From DAORDI01 sp035345895 (GTDB lineage Bacteria; Spirochaetota; Leptospiria; Leptospirales; Leptospiraceae): a stretch of 18,927 bases of DNA. Positions 1 to 6,687 of the stretch are shown here, piece after piece; position 1 is the stretch's first letter; each line of letters opens with the position of its first letter. The notes beneath the pieces were generated by a model that was given only the letters and a program-made list of their open reading frames with translations, searched no databases and was not told the origin of the DNA. The position numbers and the translations under genes were made by a program. The DNA lies in assembly GCA_035345895.1 (NCBI GenBank), contig DAORDI010000086.1, forward strand, positions 1-18,927, given 5' to 3'.

Positions 1-1
1 A

Positions 2-331
2 ATCCAGTTTTATTACCCTAGAGTGATCCAGGAGGAAAATCGGCTTGAATTTGCGGCATCAGAAGGCTGGACGAAAGACAGATTCGGACTTTGGTCGCCG
101 ACGGGACGAATTGTCTTAAATCCTGAAGAAGCCGATCTTATCATTGTGCCTTCACTGGGATTTAATGAAAAAGGTATCAGGCTTGGCAGAGGGGGCGGGT
201 TTTATGACAGAACTCTTGAGTTTTCCGTTCTGGAGCGGACCCTGGGACTCGGCTTTAAGGAACTTTTTCCGATAAATTTTACTGCAGAGCCTTATGATAT
301 TGCAGTGAATGCAATAGTATTTGATGACTGA
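2..331 (+). CDS. 5-formyltetrahydrofolate cyclo-ligase, C-terminal part (5' end outside window)
   Basis: The reading frame is open to the left edge, so the gene starts upstream. About 109 residues remain, a little over half of the usual 180-200. The family (5-FTHF cyclo-ligase, also called MTHFS) uses ATP to turn 5-formyl-THF into 5,10-methenyl-THF in the cytosol, returning folate to the one-carbon pool. The visible part has the family's C-terminal signature: DLIIVPSLGFNEKGIRLG followed by RGGGFYDRTL, where the glycine-rich loop binds phosphate and folate. Before it is a FGLWSPTG stretch, the usual approach to the PDLIIVPL-type strand. The end, PYDIAVNAIVFDD, matches the conserved closing strand (D..v..iit) of the family. 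The ankyrin gene follows with its probable start 46 bases on. Identification is confident; the promoter and N-terminal half cannot be seen. Confidence 0.9.
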   Translation: MQFYYPRVIQEENRLEFAASEGWTKDRFGLWSPTGRIVLNPEEADLIIVPSLGFNEKGIRLGRGGGFYDRTLEFSVLERTLGLGFKELFPINFTAEPYDIAVNAIVFDD

Positions 332-376
332 GTATTTGTGCTTGCTTTTTTTTACTGCAGAGCACATTCTTTGACT

Positions 377-760
377 ATGCTTCAAATCGTATTTCAGTGT
401 TCCCGGATTCTTTCAAGATTTCCGGCTATCCTGCTGATCTTCGGCTCAAGTTATCTGTATGCCGTTGCACCGTCAGACTATCTTCTTTTCAGTTCAGAAA
501 GGGGGTATATTGGACATGTAAAAAAAGCACTTGCACAGGGTGCTGACGTGAATGTGCAGGACTATTTTAAAAAGACACCTCTTATATATGCAAGCTCGTA
601 CGGCGATATTGAAATTGTGAAGCTGCTTCTGAAATACGGAGCTGCAGAAGGGATTGATATTCGGGACAGAGAAGGGAAGACTGCATATACTTATGCGAAA
701 TTAAAAGGATTTACGCAGATTATGAATCTGCTGAAACAATACGGAGCCAGTGAGGAATAA
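377..760 (+). CDS. small exported ankyrin-repeat protein
   Basis: From the chosen ATG this is a 127-residue protein. Residues 1 to about 30 have a charged start followed by a hydrophobic run (FPAILLIFGSSYLYAVA), which fits a Sec signal peptide cut near YAVA/PSD. The mature part is essentially three ankyrin repeats of about 33 residues: one ending QGADVNVQD, a good one with KTPLIYASSYGDIEIVKLLLKYGA, and a last one with GKTAYTYAKLKG and NLLKQYGA. Ankyrin repeats bind other proteins; the partner is unknown. The alternative start GTG at 338 would add 13 residues ahead of the signal peptide and has no better ribosome binding site, so the ATG at 377 is preferred. Neither start has a strong Shine-Dalgarno sequence. 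The stop lies one base before the ATG of the next gene, so the two are probably cotranslated. It could act in the periplasm beside that lipoprotein (inference). Confidence 0.75.
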   Translation: MLQIVFQCSRILSRFPAILLIFGSSYLYAVAPSDYLLFSSERGYIGHVKKALAQGADVNVQDYFKKTPLIYASSYGDIEIVKLLLKYGAAEGIDIRDREGKTAYTYAKLKGFTQIMNLLKQYGASEE

Positions 761-761
761 A

Positions 762-1745
762 ATGATAAAAAAAATTATGATGATTGCATTCTGCGCGGGA
801 GCAGTGAACTGCAGTATGCTCGACAGTATGGCTGGAGGACTTGCAAAACCTTCTTTCTCATTTCAGAAGCTTGATATAAAAAATATTACACTCTCTGAAA
901 TCACTTTCAATCTTCTGACATCGGTCAAAAATCCCTATCCGGTAAGTCTGCCTAAATCAAATCTGAATATGAATCTGATGATAGAAGGAACAACTTTTCT
1001 GAAGGATGTGAAGACAGACATGGGAAAAGTGGAGGCAGGTTCTGTCAAGGATCTCCCTTTCGAGTTCAAGCTTTCCTATGATCAGCTTCAGCAGCTGTAT
1101 AAGAAATTTCCGTCAAAAGAACTTCTGGATGTAAAGCTGGACGGAATTATGGGACTGCCTATCCCGGATAAATTTCAGCTGGCCGGAAAGAAGTCGGTCG
1201 ATTTTCCTTTTGCCGAATCCAGACAGGTGCCGGCCATACTTCCGACAGTGGATATAAAGAATTTTCAGATAATGAAACCGGATACATCCAAGGTGATGGA
1301 ATCGGCAGGGAGCAATCAGAATTTAGGACAGACTGCAGTCGGGATGCTTGATAAACTGCTGGATGGAAAACCAGGAACACCTTCGTCTGCGATGAGTTCT
1401 GCACTTTCAGGGCTGGATATGAATATAGATACACAGTTTGACATTGCACTGAAAAATCTTGCCGCAGCCCCGCTGAATTTCAGTGATCTAAAATATGATC
1501 TTACACTTAAGGGCGAAAAATTTGTTTCCGGGGTTCCTGATCAGATTATCAATCAGGGCAAGGAGTCTACAGTGAAAGTCAAAAGCAGCTTCCCTCTCAA
1601 GACTCTTTCTGCAGGTCTTATCGATGCGATACAGAAAAAGAATGCCGACTTCAGACTCGTAGGGGCTTCCGGACTGAAAGTGCCCGGACTTCCCGACGGG
1701 ATTCTGAATTTCCAATATGACAAGAACGGAAATTTTAAGTGGTGA
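762..1745 (+). CDS. lipoprotein with two WHy/LEA type 2 domains
   Basis: This 327-residue protein starts at ATG 762; an in-frame upstream start at 750 would put a charged MRNK ahead of the signal peptide. The sequence MIKKIMMIAFCAGAVNC is a type II signal peptide with lipidation expected at Cys17. Asn before the Cys is unusual for E. coli but occurs in spirochaetal lipoproteins. Two LEA type 2 (WHy) modules follow. The first (about 35-145) has LDIKNITLSEITFNLLTSVK and NPYPVSLP, the typical beta strand and NPxP turn. The second (about 220-320) has LDMNIDTQFDIALKN, a shorter NLAAAPLNF turn and a SSFPLKTLS strand. WHy domains are beta sandwiches found in plant desiccation proteins and in bacterial envelope proteins; no enzyme function is known to me. 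It is placed on the envelope by its lipid anchor. It follows the ankyrin gene by one base, and its end overlaps the AlkB gene by 29 bases. Confidence 0.85.
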   Translation: MIKKIMMIAFCAGAVNCSMLDSMAGGLAKPSFSFQKLDIKNITLSEITFNLLTSVKNPYPVSLPKSNLNMNLMIEGTTFLKDVKTDMGKVEAGSVKDLPFEFKLSYDQLQQLYKKFPSKELLDVKLDGIMGLPIPDKFQLAGKKSVDFPFAESRQVPAILPTVDIKNFQIMKPDTSKVMESAGSNQNLGQTAVGMLDKLLDGKPGTPSSAMSSALSGLDMNIDTQFDIALKNLAAAPLNFSDLKYDLTLKGEKFVSGVPDQIINQGKESTVKVKSSFPLKTLSAGLIDAIQKKNADFRLVGASGLKVPGLPDGILNFQYDKNGNFKW

Positions 1746-2304
1746 ACAAGGTTCCCTGATCTACTGCCCGGGATTTTTTTCAACTCAGGATTCCGGGAAG
1801 TTTTTCAAAAATCTGCAGACAGAAATCAGATGGCAGGAAAATGAAATTACCTTATTTGGAAAAAAAATTAAAGAACCCAGACTCACCGCATTTCTCGGCA
1901 ATGAAGGAATAAAATACAAGTATTCAGGATCTCTCAGATCCGCTGAAAAATGGACAGATACTCTTCTCGAAATTAAGCAAAAATCAGAGAATGAATTCAA
2001 TTCCGAATTCAACTGTGTCCTCTGCAATCTTTACAGAAACGGTCAGGACAGTATGGGATGGCATTCCGATGATGAAAAGGAACTTGGTGCAGATCCCATT
2101 ATATTGTCATTAAGTTTTGGTGCAGAGAGAAAATTTCTCCTGAAAGAAAAAGAAGGCAGGAATCGAATCAGCCTGAATCTGAAAAGCGGCGATGCGCTGT
2201 TTATGGGAAGAGGCATACAGAGAAACTGGAAACACTGCATCCCTAAAAGCATTAAATCGACTGAGAGAATCAGTCTCACATTCAGAGCCGTCTGTATGAA
2301 ATAA
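1717..2304 (+). CDS. AlkB-type 2-oxoglutarate/Fe(II) DNA dealkylase
   Basis: This is a 195-residue protein of the AlkB superfamily, closest in pattern to the ALKBH2/3 and short bacterial type. The family oxidatively removes methyl or etheno lesions (1-methyladenine, 3-methylcytosine) from nucleic acid, using Fe(II), 2-oxoglutarate and O2. Visible hallmarks are NLYRNGQDSMGWHSDDE, with iron ligands His116 and Asp118; the third ligand His173 in RNWKHCIPK; and the pair Arg184 and Arg190 in TERISLTFR for 2-oxoglutarate and substrate binding. The strand LSLSFGAERKFLLK and the GDALFMGRG turn are also conserved, so every catalytic position is intact. The ATG at 1717 lies inside the end of the lipoprotein gene, in a different frame. 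No later ATG lies ahead of the conserved fold, so translational coupling to the lipoprotein is likely. Confidence 0.93.
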   Translation: MTRTEILSGEQGSLIYCPGFFSTQDSGKFFKNLQTEIRWQENEITLFGKKIKEPRLTAFLGNEGIKYKYSGSLRSAEKWTDTLLEIKQKSENEFNSEFNCVLCNLYRNGQDSMGWHSDDEKELGADPIILSLSFGAERKFLLKEKEGRNRISLNLKSGDALFMGRGIQRNWKHCIPKSIKSTERISLTFRAVCMK

Positions 2305-2313
2305 AATTTTTGT

Positions 2314-2339
2314 TTGACACCAAGAAATATAATTAATAC
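2314..2339 (+). promoter_or_regulatory. possible promoter for the fatty acid hydroxylase-like gene
   Basis: A perfect TTGACA (2314-2319) sits 42 bases before the ATG at 2361, in the short gap after the AlkB gene. The best -10 match is TAATAC at 2334-2339, but the spacer is only 14 bases, shorter than the usual 16-18. At 17 bases the hexamer is TACTGT, a weak match. The -35 match is clear; the -10 is uncertain. Confidence 0.4.
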
Positions 2340-2360
2340 TGTTAGTTTCAGGAGGCTTAA

Positions 2361-2897
2361 ATGCTCGGATTTTTTACAGGTCTGGTTTATGCCAATGCAT
2401 GGGAATGGATGATTCACAAGTATCTTCTGCATGAAGAAGGACGGAAAAAAGACAGTTTCTGGAGATTCCACTATATGGAACATCATAAGAACTGCAGATT
2501 AAATGACAATCTTGATCCGGATTATGACAGAAGCATTTTCGAATGGAATGCCCAAAGCAAGGAAGTCGTAACTCTTCTCGGAGGAGCTGCTCTGCACCTG
2601 CCGCTTCTGCCGATCGCACCTACGTTCACTTTAGGAGTCTGGACATCAATGACATACTATTACTTCGCACATAAGAAATGTCATCAGGACAGTGAATGGG
2701 GAAGAAAGAATATGCCTTGGCATTACGATCATCATATGGGAAAAAATCAGGACGCAAACTGGGGAGTCACGTTTCCTCTTTTTGATCATATCCTTGGAAC
2801 AAGAATTCCATATGTGGGAACCGAAGAAGAACTGGCCGACAGAGATAAAAGGCTGGAAAAAATGAAAGTCAGACAGATGAAGGCCGCGGTTGCCTGA
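2361..2897 (+). CDS. fatty acid hydroxylase / sterol desaturase superfamily membrane protein
   Basis: This 178-residue protein has an excellent ribosome binding site (AGGAGG at 2350-2355, five bases before the ATG). It carries the histidine boxes of the integral-membrane diiron hydroxylase superfamily: HKYLLHE (His19, His24), HYMEHH (His37, His41, His42), HKKCH (His104, His108), HYDHHMG (His121, His124, His125) and the closing LFDHILGTRIPY. These histidines normally hold two irons that activate O2 for hydroxylation or desaturation of a lipid. The middle (about 68-103) is hydrophobic and could cross the membrane as a hairpin. The C-terminal tail is charged and helical. At 178 residues it is shorter than typical sterol desaturases but normal for the bacterial carotenoid/fatty acid hydroxylase branch. 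The substrate cannot be told. It is convergent with the next gene. Confidence 0.85.
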   Translation: MLGFFTGLVYANAWEWMIHKYLLHEEGRKKDSFWRFHYMEHHKNCRLNDNLDPDYDRSIFEWNAQSKEVVTLLGGAALHLPLLPIAPTFTLGVWTSMTYYYFAHKKCHQDSEWGRKNMPWHYDHHMGKNQDANWGVTFPLFDHILGTRIPYVGTEEELADRDKRLEKMKVRQMKAAVA

Positions 2898-2907
2898 AGT
2901 CTGCAGT

Positions 2908-2941
2908 ACAGCAGAGTCTGCGCACAAGCAGACTTTGCTGT
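2908..2941. terminator. strong hairpin between convergent genes, possible bidirectional terminator
   Basis: A 14-base stem, acagcagagtctgc at 2908-2921 against gcagactttgctgt at 2928-2941, has one G-T pair and a 6-base loop. It lies between the stop codons of two convergent genes, where a shared terminator is expected. There is no run of T after it on either strand, so intrinsic termination is not certain. Confidence 0.45.
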
Positions 2942-2962
2942 GAAAAGAAGGACTGCTCGCAG

Positions 2963-3868
2963 TTATTTATTCTTCAGAATTTCCTCAGTCCTTTCAAGAA
3001 GGGAAAGTTTCTTAAATGAAAAATTCGGCTTTCTCAAAAGATCAATTTCATCGCCTCTCTCAGACATAGTCTGAATGCTGACTTTTTCGGAATCAGTAGA
3101 ACAGACAGCAATTACATTTCCTGACCCTTTTGCATTGAAAAGATATACATTCGAAAAGCTTTTTTTCATCCTTAGAATATCCTGCTCATATCCTGCAAAT
3201 GTATTCACATTGATTACAAGCGCACCTTTCGGATTCAGTCTTTTTTTCATCAGACCGTAAAATGCTTCCTCCTTAAAACGTTTGTCCGTTCCTGAAGGAT
3301 CAGTCCTGTCCGACGGTTTTAAAAATGCATCCAGAAATATCAGATCATATTTCTTTTCAGTTTTCTCTGCATACTGAAGAAAATCGGCAATGTAGATCCT
3401 TGAATTTTCCTTTTCCTTTACGTAAAAAAGTTCTTTCGCGGTTTTTACAATTTCAGCGTCGATCTCAACGGTATCAAGACTGACGTCAGGAAAGAAAAAC
3501 TGCATAAAGTGCACGATTCCCCCGCCCCCCAGTCCGGCCATGAGTACAGATTTGGGATTCTTAAATATCAGAAAAGAGCTGAACATTTTTTTTGTATAGA
3601 GCACCTGCAGTTTTTCCGGTGTGTAAAGATGAATTGCTGATTCCAGAACCTCTTCTCCGCTGTCCCGGACGAAATAAAGGTTCCTGATCCCTGACTCATC
3701 AATGACTTTCATCCTTGAATACGCAGATTTTACATCTTTTATAAGAACTGGAGGTGAAATGATTTCCGTCTGGGGTGCCGTTTCTTTTTTTTCCTCCTTC
3801 TCGCCGCAGTGCAGAAAACTTACGGAAAAAAACAGAATGAGAAAAATGCATACATTCAAAGGCTTCAT
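2963..3868 (-). CDS. lipoprotein with spermidine-synthase-like SAM-binding fold
   Basis: From ATG 3868 this is a 301-residue protein. The start is chosen because MKPLNVCIFLILFFSVSFLHC is a complete lipoprotein signal peptide with Cys21 as lipid site; the longer frame up to 3976 only adds a Cys-rich tail ahead of it. The body matches the class I methyltransferase fold of spermidine synthases: SVLMAGLGGGGIVHFM (glycine-rich SAM loop), DTVEIDAEIV (acidic residue for the SAM ribose), a strand with Asp (SRIYIADFLQY) and DLIFLDAFLK in the active-site region. A charged linker (GEKEEKKE) follows the Cys. A lipid anchor would place the domain outside the cytoplasm, where SAM is not expected, so its activity is doubtful. 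It may bind another ligand or have lost catalysis. The spermidine synthase family also includes membrane-fused forms of unclear role. No good Shine-Dalgarno is visible. Confidence 0.8.
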   Translation of the reverse strand: MKPLNVCIFLILFFSVSFLHCGEKEEKKETAPQTEIISPPVLIKDVKSAYSRMKVIDESGIRNLYFVRDSGEEVLESAIHLYTPEKLQVLYTKKMFSSFLIFKNPKSVLMAGLGGGGIVHFMQFFFPDVSLDTVEIDAEIVKTAKELFYVKEKENSRIYIADFLQYAEKTEKKYDLIFLDAFLKPSDRTDPSGTDKRFKEEAFYGLMKKRLNPKGALVINVNTFAGYEQDILRMKKSFSNVYLFNAKGSGNVIAVCSTDSEKVSIQTMSERGDEIDLLRKPNFSFKKLSLLERTEEILKNK

Positions 3869-4028
3869 TTTTTGATCGGACAATAAACTGAACATATTGG
3901 CACACTGCAAAATATATTTAATTCTGCATAGCAATTCCCCTTGACATTGGCTGCAAAAACAGAAGACTTGGATCACTGTCTGAGCCTTCCTTGACTGCCG
4001 ATAGGTCTTTTAACAATGACAGAATATA

Positions 4029-4787
4029 ATGATGACAGACTGGATACTTATGAATCTGACGAATCTGACTGCAGCACTTTCAAAAATCAAGGATGCCGGA
4101 AGGGTCGCCGTTCTGACCGGAGCGGGCATTTCTGCCGAGAGTGGAGTTCCTACCTTCAGAGGAACGGGGGGCTACTGGAAAAACTATAAGGCAGAGGAAT
4201 TGGCAACACCGGAAGCATTTCAGGCAAATCCTGAACTTGTCTGGGAATGGTATTCAATGCGTCGCGAGGTCTGTGCCAAGGCGAATCCGAATTCAGGACA
4301 TAAAGTGATCGCAGAAATGGAGTCAAGATATAAGGAGTTCCTACTTATCACTCAGAATGTTGACGGACTGCACCGCAGGGCGGGATCAAATAAGATGCAG
4401 GAAATTCACGGATGCATTAATGATGCGAGATGCACATTCTGCAATCAGGTATTTCCTCTCCCTCCCATTGAGCTTACCCCGAAACTCCCCGCCTGTCCGG
4501 ACTGCGGCTCATTGGCGAGACCTCATATAGTCTGGTTCGGTGAATCCTATTTCCCAGGAATGCTTGAAGACTGTAATGAATTTACGAAGTTCGCCGACCT
4601 TATTTTTATCATAGGAACATCAGGAATGATCAGTGCACCTATGAATATTGCCCTTGCCGCAATCAGACGAGGAGCCTATTCCATCGAAATCAACCCTGAG
4701 CGATCTACAATTACACCGAATGTTTCACTTTATATTCAGGAGAGTGCAGGAAAGGCACTGACTGAGATATGGAAACATCTTAACTGA
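4029..4787 (+). CDS. cobB: Sir2-family NAD-dependent protein deacylase (SIRT5/CobB type)
   Basis: This 252-residue class III sirtuin removes acyl groups from protein lysines, using NAD+ and giving nicotinamide and O-acyl-ADP-ribose in the cytosol. Motifs are in order: TGAGISAESGVPTFRG (NAD loop, from residue 30), TQNVDGLH (108-115), catalytic His127 in EIHG, zinc cysteines Cys135, Cys138, Cys156 and Cys159, and GTSGMISAP in the C-terminal NAD region. The WYSMRRE motif places Tyr75 and Arg78 in the Y-x-x-R arrangement that lets SIRT5 and CobB bind succinyl or malonyl lysine, so desuccinylase activity is likely. Length is normal. Start codons at 4029, 4032 and 4050 are all possible and none has a good ribosome binding site. 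It is divergent from the SAM-fold lipoprotein, with about 160 bases between them. The symbol is by family resemblance. Confidence 0.95.
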   Translation: MMTDWILMNLTNLTAALSKIKDAGRVAVLTGAGISAESGVPTFRGTGGYWKNYKAEELATPEAFQANPELVWEWYSMRREVCAKANPNSGHKVIAEMESRYKEFLLITQNVDGLHRRAGSNKMQEIHGCINDARCTFCNQVFPLPPIELTPKLPACPDCGSLARPHIVWFGESYFPGMLEDCNEFTKFADLIFIIGTSGMISAPMNIALAAIRRGAYSIEINPERSTITPNVSLYIQESAGKALTEIWKHLN

Positions 4788-5068
4788 ATCTGCGCAATGG
4801 GGATTCGTCAGCGAAAGGCTGCTGACGACCGGGCTTTCCGCTTCTGTCAATTTTCTGCGATGCACTGCAGAAAATTGACACCGCGTCAATCCCTATCCCG
4901 ACTCGAATAAAGCCTATCTCCCTCTCAGAAATAAATTCCTCCGGAGAATTCTCCGTGAGGATGTGGGAACTCCATCTTACCATTCAACGTTCATCCAAGC
5001 GCAAAAAAATTGACTATTGAGTAATTCTCGATCTTTTTTTTACGGATAAGTATATTTATTTTACAGGT
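4788..5068. other. hairpin-rich intergenic region, possible repeat element
   Basis: No convincing gene is seen here. The stretch holds three perfect or near-perfect inverted repeats in 160 bases: an 8-base stem at 4805-4812/4821-4828 with an 8-base loop; a perfect 14-base stem at 4845-4858/4867-4880, also with an 8-base loop; and a perfect 14-base palindrome at 4942-4955 flanked by cctc and gagg. Only the first is placed like a terminator for the sirtuin gene, and none has a T run directly after. The repeated geometry suggests a structured mobile repeat or RNA. From 5001 the sequence turns AT-rich towards the next gene. Confidence 0.5.
4845..4880. repeat. perfect 14-base inverted repeat, 8-base loop
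   Basis: tgtcaattttctgc at 4845-4858 pairs exactly with gcagaaaattgaca at 4867-4880, loop gatgcact. It is the longest perfect stem in the window and does not look like a standard intrinsic terminator, having no T tract. Confidence 0.85.
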
Positions 5069-5617
5069 ATGCATAGAGAACCGAAGCGGAGGATACAGCA
5101 ATTGGATCTGGAAGAATTGAACATTTCACAGTTCAGTACAGAGATCAGAAAGGAAATACCGATGGGTAGCAAAGGCATTTCAACTCTTCTGATACCTGAT
5201 GCAATATATCAGGACTTTCTGCTGAAGAGTCTGCCTTATAAAAGCAAAACAAAGTATTTTTCTTATCTGCTGTCAAGATATCGAATTCCTCTGAAGACAT
5301 TTGCCGTCGACCCTGCAGGATTGAAAAAGCACTATCAGGATAAATATCTGAATTTGAAGAAAGTGAATTTCCGGCCTGAGAACAGAGACTGGTGTGAACT
5401 TGGAGCAATGTCTATAGCAAGCGGCAGAAGCAGATGCCTTCTCTTTGTTTTACTCCTTCTGATGGATATTGCAGGATGGGGATCGGTGATGAAAAAGCTG
5501 GGGATAGTAATGAATTTCCCCTATGCAAATGATTTGAAGTGGGAGCTCCAAGGGACATTCGGGCTTTCTTATGATGAAGAATTCTGCATTCGCGGGTATA
5601 GGCCGAAAAGGGAATAA
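5069..5617 (+). CDS. DUF1564 family protein
   Basis: This protein is 182 residues from ATG 5069. The match to DUF1564 rests on the order of features as I remember the family: an early STLLIP strand (residues 38-43), a central basic segment, then VNFRPENRDWCELGAMS with GRSRCLLFVLLLL. The family core is roughly NFR...W..LG.LA...G.SRC.LF..LL.L. DUF1564 is multi-copy in Leptospira and to my knowledge restricted to that lineage; its function is unknown. The basic N-terminal half and W..LG / SRC helix hint at a compact DNA-binding fold, but that is inference. The start is uncertain: ATG 5162 has a far better ribosome binding site (AAAGGA at 5149-5154, 7-base gap) and would give 151 residues, leaving only six before STLLIP. 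The longer start resembles family length better. The gene stands alone behind the hairpin-rich region. Confidence 0.75.
   Translation: MHREPKRRIQQLDLEELNISQFSTEIRKEIPMGSKGISTLLIPDAIYQDFLLKSLPYKSKTKYFSYLLSRYRIPLKTFAVDPAGLKKHYQDKYLNLKKVNFRPENRDWCELGAMSIASGRSRCLLFVLLLLMDIAGWGSVMKKLGIVMNFPYANDLKWELQGTFGLSYDEEFCIRGYRPKRE
5149..5154 (+). promoter_or_regulatory. ribosome binding site favouring an internal start at 5162
   Basis: AAAGGA lies 7 bases before the in-frame ATG at 5162, which is an ideal distance, whereas the annotated ATG at 5069 has only acagg almost touching it. Either the DUF1564 protein starts here, or two products are made. Confidence 0.5.
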
Positions 5618-5663
5618 ATTTATTGAAGAAACGGTTTTTTTAAGGAAAATAAAAAAACTTCAC

Positions 5664-5691
5664 TTGACAGAAAAAATGAAATAAATAGATT
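5664..5691 (+). promoter_or_regulatory. probable ompL1 promoter
   Basis: TTGACA (5664-5669), a 16-base spacer and TAGATT (5686-5691, four of six matches to TATAAT) form a plausible housekeeping promoter 76 bases before the ompL1 start. Between them and the gene lies a 7-base inverted repeat, tcactcc at 5691-5697 with ggagtga at 5711-5717, which would form a hairpin near the transcript's 5' end and could stabilise the mRNA or serve as an operator. Confidence 0.5.
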
Positions 5692-5766
5692 CACTCCTTG
5701 GGTCTCAAATGGAGTGATTCAAAAGTGATCCGAAATCCTGAAAAATCTAATAAAGGGGAATACACG

Positions 5767-6672
5767 ATGATTCATAAACTTAAAACATCGTTAGCTGTAG
5801 CCGTACTTCTCACGGCAGTTTGTGTCCAGGCTGATGACGAGGGGATGTTCAAAAACCCAAAACCTGGTAAATGGAGACTGATCTTTGGAGGTCATCTGCA
5901 CTTTGATCCAAATGGTCTTGGCGGAACAGTAATTAAGGACGGGCTCGATGCAGGAAGTGCAAAGACTGACAGTGCCGGAAATTATGCTGGTAACCAGAGT
6001 ATTATTATTCCAGACAATAAACTTCTCGTTCTTCAAAATGCTACAGGCGGAGCATTCCATACCAAGGCTGGCGGATCAATGGTAGGCGGCGGTCTGACAC
6101 TTGGGACAGAAAAAGATGTTGGAGAGAACTTATTTTTCCGTATTGGATTCAACTATACAACTAAGATTTCAGGTGGCCACACAACTTCCTCTTTTGCAGG
6201 TTATAACTGGTATGATGTATATTGGAATTTCCGTTCAATGGTTGTTCCTGTTTATTTCGGTATAAAATTAAACCTTGGCAAGAGTTCTGCATTTTATATT
6301 GCTCCAGGTCTTCACTATTTCCGTGCTTCTTGGAACCTGAAAGGTACAAACGATGGGGAAGCTCTTGACGGTGCAACAGGCGGATTGGCAAAATCTCTTC
6401 CGGCAGCAGGGGATGCTTTGAGACCCGCAGCTCGTTATGAGGACGTTACTTTCTCCGGAGCAGGTGTGGGCTTTAACTACCTTGTAGGAGCTCAAACAAA
6501 AATTTCTGAGAAAGGATTTCTCTTTGTAGAACTTGAGACACTTATCTCAGCACAGCAAGTAACAGGAAAGAATCACTCTGCTGGCGGTATCAGAGCACTG
6601 AGTGCATATCCAGTATACCCAGTATCCGTTGCAGGTAATTACTACCGTGTCGGTTACAAACACGAACTCTAA
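5767..6672 (+). CDS. ompL1: outer-membrane porin OmpL1
   Basis: This 301-residue protein is recognised as leptospiral OmpL1, a transmembrane beta-barrel porin of the outer membrane. Start ATG 5767 has AAGGGGAA at 5753-5760; the frame upstream to 5698 only adds residues in front of the signal peptide. MIHKLKTSLAVAVLLTAVCVQA is a Sec signal peptide, probably cut after Ala22. Segments I remember from OmpL1 appear in order: GGTVIKDGLDA near the mature start, ATGG...GGSMVGGGL, TKISGG, FGIKLN, VGAQTKISEKGF, ETLISA, and the end YRVGYKHEL, nearly the same as the known C-terminus. Alternating hydrophobic strands and many aromatic residues fit a barrel. Codons lean to forms such as GCT, CCA and GGT more than in neighbouring genes, which suggests high expression. 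It is followed 15 bases later by the large lipoprotein gene. Confidence 0.93.
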   Translation: MIHKLKTSLAVAVLLTAVCVQADDEGMFKNPKPGKWRLIFGGHLHFDPNGLGGTVIKDGLDAGSAKTDSAGNYAGNQSIIIPDNKLLVLQNATGGAFHTKAGGSMVGGGLTLGTEKDVGENLFFRIGFNYTTKISGGHTTSSFAGYNWYDVYWNFRSMVVPVYFGIKLNLGKSSAFYIAPGLHYFRASWNLKGTNDGEALDGATGGLAKSLPAAGDALRPAARYEDVTFSGAGVGFNYLVGAQTKISEKGFLFVELETLISAQQVTGKNHSAGGIRALSAYPVYPVSVAGNYYRVGYKHEL

Positions 6673-6687
6673 AAAGGAGAATAACGA

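Noticed and set aside
2043..2486. 147-residue open frame on the minus strand
   Set aside because: It covers the antisense of the AlkB catalytic core and the start of the hydroxylase gene, both with clear family motifs.
3940..3996. TTGACA and TTGACT motifs on the plus strand as sirtuin promoters
   Set aside because: No acceptable -10 element lies at the right distance from either one.
4780..4983. 67-residue open frame on the minus strand over the hairpin region
   Set aside because: It lies across two perfect inverted repeats and has no ribosome binding site; the stem sequences explain the open frame better than coding does.
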